Position numbers and translations under genes: made by a program | In this document: positions 47,879-53,158 of the stretch, one piece after another | Numbering within the stretch: the first letter of the stretch is position 1 | Layout: each line of letters begins with the position of its first letter | Notes under the pieces: generated by a model | The model's database searches: none | Seen by the model: the letters and a program-made list of their open reading frames with translations, nothing else | What the model was told of the DNA's origin: nothing | IMG/VR virus record: IMGVR_UViG_3300020183_000104 | Span: 1 to 53,158 of that record | Origin: a virus | Direction: 5' to 3' (one strand) | Length of the DNA: 53,158 nt

Positions 47879-48724
47879 ATGGGCCAATTCAAACCGATGG
47901 TCAAAATGATGACTACCGAGCCTTCGGTCATTCTGAAGCTGAAGGATGGTGGTTCTGCCTCGCATAAGCGGCTCATGAAAGAGGGCGGCGAAATGGGGCA
48001 TAAACCCATGGGAAAAGCGATCGGTGGCGCGATGGGCGCTTTAGCGGGTTCACCCCCTCCGACCACCCCAATGGGAAACCCTGTAGCAGCTAAGGCTATG
48101 GCGGCTCGTCGTATGGCGAAAATGCCTACCCCTCCTGCGGCTTCGGTACCCCGAGTTGGACCTGCTCCCGTGCCACCAGCAATGCCAATGGGTCGTCCGA
48201 TGATGCGCAAGAATGGCGGCGCATTAGAGGCACTCAAAGCACATGCGGGGAAACCTGCCTCAAAAGCTCACAAGGGGTTGAGGACTGGCGGAGTCGCTAA
48301 GTCGACGAAACCGGGTGAGTATGCTACCGGTGGTGTGGTAGATGGGCAGGGCGGTTTCAAGAATGGTGGTATCATCAAGACGATGGCCAAGAAGACGACG
48401 AAGGTGGTAGAGGCTAGGCCTGACCACAATTCAGCTCCGACCGGTGACGTCAAGATGGGTAATGCTGGTGGCTACAAGAAGGGTGGCATGGCCATGGTCA
48501 AGAAAGATGGCAAAAAAGTGCCAGCATTTCTTGCTAAGGCAAAGGGTATGATGGGTGGTGGTATGGCTTATGAGAAAGGTGGTTCCACAAAAAAGTGCTA
48601 CGCTACGGGGGGTCTTGTTGATTCAGGCAAACCCGTAGCGATGCCGAAAAAGGCACCTTCTGAACCTGTCGCGACCTCCCAGGAAGCTGGGACGTTCAAG
48701 AGGGGCGGTGAGGTAGCCTGTTAA
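47879..48724 (+). CDS. basic Gly/Lys/Met-rich virion-region protein
   Basis: 281 aa of very low complexity, rich in Gly, Lys, Met and Pro (KPMGKAIGGAMGALAGSPPP; KKGGMAMVKKDGKKVPAFLA; GFKNGGIIKTMAKKTTKVVE). Overall it is strongly basic, so DNA binding is possible. It contains repeated GGxxK segments (ATGGVVDGQGG; MGGGMAYEKGGS). Similar Gly/Lys-rich proteins are common next to phage head genes; no function is proven. A GGGGGC-TTCG-GCCCCC hairpin follows the gene. Confidence 0.6.
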   Translation: MGQFKPMVKMMTTEPSVILKLKDGGSASHKRLMKEGGEMGHKPMGKAIGGAMGALAGSPPPTTPMGNPVAAKAMAARRMAKMPTPPAASVPRVGPAPVPPAMPMGRPMMRKNGGALEALKAHAGKPASKAHKGLRTGGVAKSTKPGEYATGGVVDGQGGFKNGGIIKTMAKKTTKVVEARPDHNSAPTGDVKMGNAGGYKKGGMAMVKKDGKKVPAFLAKAKGMMGGGMAYEKGGSTKKCYATGGLVDSGKPVAMPKKAPSEPVATSQEAGTFKRGGEVAC

Positions 48725-48729
48725 TAGTT

Positions 48730-48745
48730 GGGGGCTTCGGCCCCC
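48730..48745 (+). terminator. UUCG hairpin
   Basis: Perfect GGGGGC-TTCG-GCCCCC stem-loop just after the 48724 stop. No T tract follows. Related but imperfect GGGGC-TTCG-GC hairpins occur at about 36250 and 36697 after two early genes. Confidence 0.6.
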
Positions 48746-48764
48746 ACTAACTCTGGGGTAAGCG

Positions 48765-49046
48765 ATGAGCACCTTAACAAATGTTTTTTCGGCCCACGCA
48801 GATGCGACCGGAACCGTGTATAGTGGGGCGACTAACCTCGGCGGCTATCAAGTAGGACCCGGAGGTGTGGCTGGCGAGATCGTCCTCCGTGACGGTGGCG
48901 CTGCAGGAACTGTTAGGTTAAGATTCAATTTAACGACGAATACTGCAATTATTTCGACTTTAATTCCTGGTAATGGAATACGTTTCAATTCAAATATTCA
49001 TGCGACTCTGCCTGCTAATGCAGCAATCACCATATTCTGCGGGTAG
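48765..49046 (+). CDS. small beta-rich virion protein
   Basis: 93 aa, no TM segment, with repeated strands (VFSAHADATGTVYSGATNLG; GEIVLRDGGAAGTVRLRFNL; HATLPANAAITIFCG). Style of a small head or tail decoration protein. The 3' half is more AT-rich than neighbours. It stands 3 bp before the next gene. Function inferred from neighbours only. Confidence 0.6.
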   Translation: MSTLTNVFSAHADATGTVYSGATNLGGYQVGPGGVAGEIVLRDGGAAGTVRLRFNLTTNTAIISTLIPGNGIRFNSNIHATLPANAAITIFCG

Positions 49047-49049
49047 GTT

Positions 49050-49598
49050 ATGCCTGCCAAATCCAAGGCTCAATTTCGACTAATGAAAGCGGCGGAGAGC
49101 AATCCCGCTTTCGCCAGAAAGGTCGGAATTCCGTCTACGGTAGCTGCTGAATACACCGCTAGTAACGTCAAAGGAAAGTCCTACGGTAAGCTTCCTGAAA
49201 AGATGGCTGAAGGTGGTCTTTATGCGAATATTAATGCTAAACGTGCTAGAATCGCTGAAGGCTCTGGCGAGAAAATGCGGAAGCCCGGTTCTGCTGGTGC
49301 TCCGACGGATAAGGCCTTCCGAGATTCTGCGAAAACTGCAAAGTTTGCGCGCGGCGGTGTTGCACTTGCTGTCGGGCGTGGTGAAAAGCTTGCGACATCT
49401 GAGGGCGCGGGACTCACGGCAAAAGGAAGAGCCAAGTACAACCGAGAAACCGGATCGAACCTCAAAGCCCCACAACCTCAAGGGGGTTCACGGAAGGATA
49501 GTTTCTGTGCTAGAATGTCGGGTGTCGTGAAGAACGCATCGGGTGATGCACCACGGGCTAAGGCGAGTCTCCGCAGATGGAAATGCCCCGGATGGTAA
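49050..49598 (+). CDS. phage protein with DUF3008-like and DUF6321-like parts
   Basis: 182 aa, basic. The N terminus (PAKSKAQFRLMKAAESNPAF, PSTVAAEYTASNVKGKSYGK) resembles DUF3008-type phage proteins. The C-terminal part (GLTAKGRAKYNRETGSNLKA, RKDSFCARMSGVVKNASGDA, KASLRRWKCPGW) matches a conserved phage domain, from memory DUF6321, with two conserved Cys. Function unknown; found with virion genes in aquatic phages. Family names are from memory. Confidence 0.72.
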   Translation: MPAKSKAQFRLMKAAESNPAFARKVGIPSTVAAEYTASNVKGKSYGKLPEKMAEGGLYANINAKRARIAEGSGEKMRKPGSAGAPTDKAFRDSAKTAKFARGGVALAVGRGEKLATSEGAGLTAKGRAKYNRETGSNLKAPQPQGGSRKDSFCARMSGVVKNASGDAPRAKASLRRWKCPGW

Positions 49599-49607
49599 AG
49601 GACTTTA

Positions 49608-50684
49608 ATGACGACTTCGGGTACAGTCGGCACCACAATAGTAACAGTTCAAGAGTTCATAGACGAGGGTGCTCGCAAGTGCGGTAAACTTGCGGAAGAG
49701 CTTACCAACGAACAGACTCGATCGGCCAAGCAGAATCTTACTTTCCTGCTTTCGGCGCTGATAAACAAAGGTATCCAGTATTGGGCGATCGACAAGATCG
49801 TGATAGGTCTAAAACCCGACCAGTACCAATACGAATTACCGTTAGGCTCGAATGACGCGCTCAACGTGCTTTACCGCACGATGAATCGGCCCTCGGGTAC
49901 GTACGCGACCTCGGCGGGTGGGACGGCGGCTTTCGCTTTCGATAGTGATACGAGTACTTTCTGCCAGCAAACGTCGACGAATGGTAACATCTCGGTTCAG
50001 TACGGGTCGGGGAACCCCCAGTACATAGGCTCAATCGGACTTCTCCCTTACGTTTCGGGCGGCGGTGATGCGGTTTGGACGTTGATCCTTGAATACTCGA
50101 ACGACCTTGGGGTTACCTGGAATACACTCGAAGACCTGGGGACTGTGACCGTCACCGATGATCAGTGGTTATGGACCGATATAGATCCGGGGCAGAATGT
50201 TACCGGATACCGCGTCCGGGCCTCCGGAGGTACCACGCTTGCACTTAGAGAGTTCTATCTGGGTAATAATAGCCGAGAGATTCAGATGGCCCGTCTGAAC
50301 CGCGACGACTACACGAACTTGCCTAATAAAAACTTTACCGCGAACCAGCCCTACCAGTATTGGTTCGATCGCACAATTCCGAAGCCCACGCTCTACTTGT
50401 GGCCAACGCCGAGCGATGCATTCATCCAGATGACCGTTTGGTACTCGCGGCTCGTTCAGGACGTAGGTAAGCTTTCGAACACGCTCGAGATCCCCGATCG
50501 GTGGTGTTTGGCCATTCAGTACATGCTCGCGCAGCACATGTCGCTTTCGCTCCCTGGAGTCGCCGTAGACCGTGCAAAGTACCTGAAAGAACTCGCTGAT
50601 CAGTATTTTAACGAGGCTGAGCAGGAAGAGCGTGACAAATCCCCGATTTACTGGGCACCAAACATTGCAGTGTACACTCGGTAA
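49608..50684 (+). CDS. second adaptor / tail tubular A-like protein with inserted beta domain
   Basis: 358 aa. The ends are adaptor-like: the N terminus has FIDEGARKCGKLAEELTNEQ and LTFLLSALINKGIQYWAIDK, and the C terminus has QMARLNRDDYTNLPNKNFTA, PTLYLWPTPSDAFIQMTVWY and ADQYFNEAEQEERDKSP. Between them (about residues 95-225) is an inserted beta-sandwich-like domain (FAFDSDTSTFCQQTSTNGNI; ILEYSNDLGVTWNTLEDLGT; TGYRVRASGGTTLALREFYL) resembling a discoidin/carbohydrate-binding module. It may expose a binding domain at the head-tail joint. Overlaps the next gene by one base. The insert type is inferred from pattern. Confidence 0.7.
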   Translation: MTTSGTVGTTIVTVQEFIDEGARKCGKLAEELTNEQTRSAKQNLTFLLSALINKGIQYWAIDKIVIGLKPDQYQYELPLGSNDALNVLYRTMNRPSGTYATSAGGTAAFAFDSDTSTFCQQTSTNGNISVQYGSGNPQYIGSIGLLPYVSGGGDAVWTLILEYSNDLGVTWNTLEDLGTVTVTDDQWLWTDIDPGQNVTGYRVRASGGTTLALREFYLGNNSREIQMARLNRDDYTNLPNKNFTANQPYQYWFDRTIPKPTLYLWPTPSDAFIQMTVWYSRLVQDVGKLSNTLEIPDRWCLAIQYMLAQHMSLSLPGVAVDRAKYLKELADQYFNEAEQEERDKSPIYWAPNIAVYTR

Positions 50685-51025
50685 TGCCAATCTTTCTGGA
50701 TAGTACCGGAAATTCTTCGCTCGCGATTGCGATTTGCGATCGTTGCAAGATGAAACGTTATTATTCGGTGATGCGTAAGGACCCTAATTTCCCGGGACTT
50801 CGAGTCTGTGACCAGGGTTGCGCCGACCAGTTCGACCCGTACCGATTGCCAGCTAGAAAAACCGAGCGGATCAACCTCCGATTTCCCCGACCCGACGAGT
50901 CGGTGGCAGATACGAACGAATATTTAGTTACTAGCACAGGGAACAATCTGCAAATCTCTTCTACGCAGAATAACAACACTCCGGGCAATAACGGTAATAT
51001 AAACCCCTTGACTCCGAGCACCTGA
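50684..51025 (+). CDS. small protein with four-cysteine zinc site
   Basis: 113 aa. Cys18, Cys21, Cys42 and Cys46 ([10 protein letters not shown] and [13 protein letters not shown]) form a likely zinc site. The following segment [20 protein letters not shown] is conserved in a small phage family of unknown function. The Asn/Thr/Pro-rich C terminus ([20 protein letters not shown]) is a flexible tail. Start overlaps the adaptor stop by one base. Possibly a minor tail protein. Confidence 0.65.
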   Translation: MPIFLDSTGNSSLAIAICDRCKMKRYYSVMRKDPNFPGLRVCDQGCADQFDPYRLPARKTERINLRFPRPDESVADTNEYLVTSTGNNLQISSTQNNNTPGNNGNINPLTPST

Positions 51026-51026
51026 T

Positions 51027-52727
51027 ATGGCCGCACAAATCCCCATTAATCAGCTCCCGCCAGCTGGTCCAATCACGGGTCAAGAGCTAGTACCGATTGT
51101 CCAAAACGGGCAGACGGTGCAGACGACGACATTCGATATCTCGTCTTCGCCGAGTCAAACGCAATCGTTTTTAACAGTAAATCAGGAACTCTCGCTCGCC
51201 AACAGCCGTTATTTGGCGGTAAATACTGGTCTCGGACTTACTAACGGTGGATCGGGCTCTTTCCTGCGAATTTCGCTCAACGGTGCTTCCGGGTCGCTCG
51301 AGGCAGCGGGTAGCGGCATAATCGTTAAGAATTCGGCCAGTACGGTAGTAGCAAGACAGATCGCGACTTCCGGTGCAGGTCTTTCGGTCGCTGACGCTGA
51401 CGGTACTGGGGCTAACCCCACGCTTTCGCTTTCAGGTCTTGCTGCGGCTTTTGCAAACCTGGGCGGTTCCGGGATTCCTTACGTTAATGCGGGTACTACC
51501 ACCGGATTACGATTAATCGCGGGGACCGCTGGTCAAATCGACGTCGCGAATGGCAACGCAGTAGCAGGCAACCCGACGATAAGTATTACAAGCAATCCAA
51601 CCATTCCAGGAACAGCGGGAATGCTCGTTCCGGCTGGTACAACTGGGCAGCGAACCGGATCACCGTCAAATGGGATTGTCCGGTATAACTCCACAACGCA
51701 GACCTTTGAGGGTTATGCGAACAGTGCCTGGAGGGATTTTGCGCTCACAGGTGGGGTTACGTCTTTCGATGCCGGAACCACGGGCTTAACGCCTGCGGGG
51801 GCTACCACCGGTGCTATTACGCTTGCTGGCGTACTGATTGGCGCTAACGGCGGTACGGGCGTTGCTAATACGGGTAAGGCCATTACTTTAGGCGGTTCGC
51901 TGACGCTTTCTGGTGCGCATGACTTAACGCTCACGCAGACCGGCGCAACCAATGTTACGCTCCCCACCACGGGAACCTTGGCGACGCTGGCGGGTTCTGA
52001 AACGCTGACTAATAAAACGATCAGTGGCTCTAACAATACGTTTAGCAATATTGGCAATTTAAGTCTGACCAATTCCTCGATGACTATTAACGGTTCCTCG
52101 GTAAGTCTCGGGGGGTCAGTTACGGTCACCGCTACTGCATCCAATGCGTTAACAATCAGCACAGGCTTAAGCGGCACGAGTTACAACGGCTCAACGGCGG
52201 TAATAATCGCAATCAGCAACACGGGGGTTGGCGCGGGTTCATATGCCCCGATGGGTCCCTTAGGTGCTGCATATGTACCATCGATTACCATCAATGCTCA
52301 GGGGCAGATCACGGCGGCTACCGATAGCCTTATAGGGATTAATGCTTCGCAGGTAACGGAAGGCACGCTTATTATTGCTCGTGGAGGCACAAACGGCTCC
52401 GCAACACCAATCGCAGGCGCAGTGCCTTACGGAAATGGAACGGCGTATGCGTTTTCGGTTGCAGGTAATGCTTCAGAGGTCTTGCTTTCTGGAGGCACGG
52501 GTTCGCCAACTTGGGCTGCGCAAAGCACGCTTTCCGTAGGAACGGCCACCAATGCAGTGAATATCGGCATCACTGATGACACGACAACCAACGCAACAAT
52601 GTATCCCGTTTGGGTGACTGCAAACACCGGAAACCTTCTGGCCAAAGTTTCTTCAACGAAGTTAAGTTTTAACCCTTCGACGGGTATTCTTACCGCCACT
52701 GGTGGCATTGCTGGCGGCGCTTTCTGA
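51027..52727 (+). CDS. tail fibre protein
   Basis: 566 aa. The N terminus ([20 protein letters not shown] and [14 protein letters not shown]) is a common phage fibre attachment region. The body is repetitive beta-rich ([60 protein letters not shown]), as in tail fibres that share TLTNKTISG repeats. The C terminus is [14 protein letters not shown], ending in GGAF as does the 1862-3058 protein. From about 51700 the base composition shifts toward another style, a sign of fibre gene exchange. It binds host surface, by inference. Confidence 0.8.
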   Translation: MAAQIPINQLPPAGPITGQELVPIVQNGQTVQTTTFDISSSPSQTQSFLTVNQELSLANSRYLAVNTGLGLTNGGSGSFLRISLNGASGSLEAAGSGIIVKNSASTVVARQIATSGAGLSVADADGTGANPTLSLSGLAAAFANLGGSGIPYVNAGTTTGLRLIAGTAGQIDVANGNAVAGNPTISITSNPTIPGTAGMLVPAGTTGQRTGSPSNGIVRYNSTTQTFEGYANSAWRDFALTGGVTSFDAGTTGLTPAGATTGAITLAGVLIGANGGTGVANTGKAITLGGSLTLSGAHDLTLTQTGATNVTLPTTGTLATLAGSETLTNKTISGSNNTFSNIGNLSLTNSSMTINGSSVSLGGSVTVTATASNALTISTGLSGTSYNGSTAVIIAISNTGVGAGSYAPMGPLGAAYVPSITINAQGQITAATDSLIGINASQVTEGTLIIARGGTNGSATPIAGAVPYGNGTAYAFSVAGNASEVLLSGGTGSPTWAAQSTLSVGTATNAVNIGITDDTTTNATMYPVWVTANTGNLLAKVSSTKLSFNPSTGILTATGGIAGGAF

Positions 52728-52736
52728 GGAAAAAAC

Positions 52737-53158
52737 ATGGCACAAGCAGGCTTTACGCCCATTCTTATTTACGGCAGCAGTACAGCTTCAGCAACCCCAA
52801 CGGCAGGCAACCTTACGTCGTCGGCTAATGGTGTTGAACTTGCACTAAACTACGCCGATGGGCGCTTGTTTTACAAGGATAACGCTGGTACTCCAGCCGT
52901 GCAGATCATTGGCGCGAGACTTGGCGCGAATGTAACAGTTGGTGGGACTATAGCCGCTGGGTTTGGAACAGCAACAGGCGTAACCGGAAGTGGGGCATTC
53001 GTGTTCGCCGCTTCACCCACGCTCACGGGAACTGTGTCGGCGGCAGCGGCCACGCTGTCTGGGAACCTGACGCTCAACGGCGGCACCGCCAACGGCGTGT
53101 TGTTCCTGAACGGCAGCAAGGTAGCGACATCTGGTAGTGCGCTGACGTTTGATGGGAC
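52737..53158 (+). CDS. tail fibre protein, partial (runs off the right edge)
   Basis: 140 complete codons, still open at the window end. It starts MAQAGFTPILIYGSSTASAT; the phrase GVELALNYADGRLFYKDNAG is a very common phage tail fibre motif, and the end has fibre repeats (GSGAFVFAASPTLTGTVSAA; NGSKVATSGSALTFDGT). An AGGAAAA site precedes the ATG. The gene is not complete, so its end and receptor-binding part are not visible here. Confidence 0.78.
   Translation, partial: MAQAGFTPILIYGSSTASATPTAGNLTSSANGVELALNYADGRLFYKDNAGTPAVQIIGARLGANVTVGGTIAAGFGTATGVTGSGAFVFAASPTLTGTVSAAAATLSGNLTLNGGTANGVLFLNGSKVATSGSALTFDG

Overview
The window is almost certainly most or all of the genome of a virulent, short-tailed (podovirus-like) bacteriophage of a Gram-negative bacterium. 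Every supported gene lies on the + strand. Genes are tightly packed, often with ATGA-type overlaps. The virion set is P22-like (large portal, TerL, scaffold, capsid, adaptor and tail-hub proteins, a giant ejection-type protein), with a GH24 lysozyme and a three-TM holin. I see no integrase, repressor, tRNA, rRNA or CRISPR array. The early genes carry good sigma70 promoters (TTGACA, 17 bp, TATAAT), which fits use of host RNA polymerase; I see no phage RNA polymerase.

Layout. (1) 1-1226: lysis cassette (small membrane protein, holin, lysozyme). (2) 1231-15930: late virion genes: adaptor, fibre-like protein, tail hub protein, a 1970-aa giant protein and three further internal/ejection proteins. 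(3) 16074-16344: a symmetric array of GTTCCA/TGGAAC hexamers around an AT-rich core. (4) 16448-37213: the early module. It holds an AEP-type primase-polymerase, SNF2 helicase, UvrD-like helicase, a small protein with an SSB-type tail, a family A DNA polymerase, PurZ, a MazG-like MazZ, an HD-domain DatZ, an NrdR-like zinc ribbon, an HDAC/acetylpolyamine-amidohydrolase homologue, DUF932, many small unknowns and a PD-(D/E)XK nuclease candidate. (5) 37307-37569: a second, inverted copy of the hexamer array. (6) 37574-53158: terminases, portal, GroES-like protein, scaffold, capsid, decoration-type proteins, second adaptor, tail fibres. The last fibre gene runs off the right edge and the virion and lysis genes continue at the left edge, so the natural map is probably circular or permuted, with one late block and one early block.

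How the genes work together. The central inference is that this phage replaces adenine with 2-aminoadenine (Z) in its DNA. Four adjacent genes (23096-27321) match the known Z cassette. MazZ would make dGMP from dGTP. PurZ would join aspartate to dGMP; it carries the diagnostic Ser in place of the catalytic Asp of cellular PurA (GSTGKG instead of GDEGKG). Host PurB and kinases would finish dZTP. DatZ would destroy dATP, and the PolA-type polymerase would copy the Z genome. Next to the cassette, from its own promoter, sits an HDAC-fold amidohydrolase with a complete zinc site, a combination I do not recognise from described Z phages.

The least expected DNA-level structure is the pair of inverted hexamer arrays. 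They share the same internal spacing and lie exactly at the two borders between the early and late blocks.
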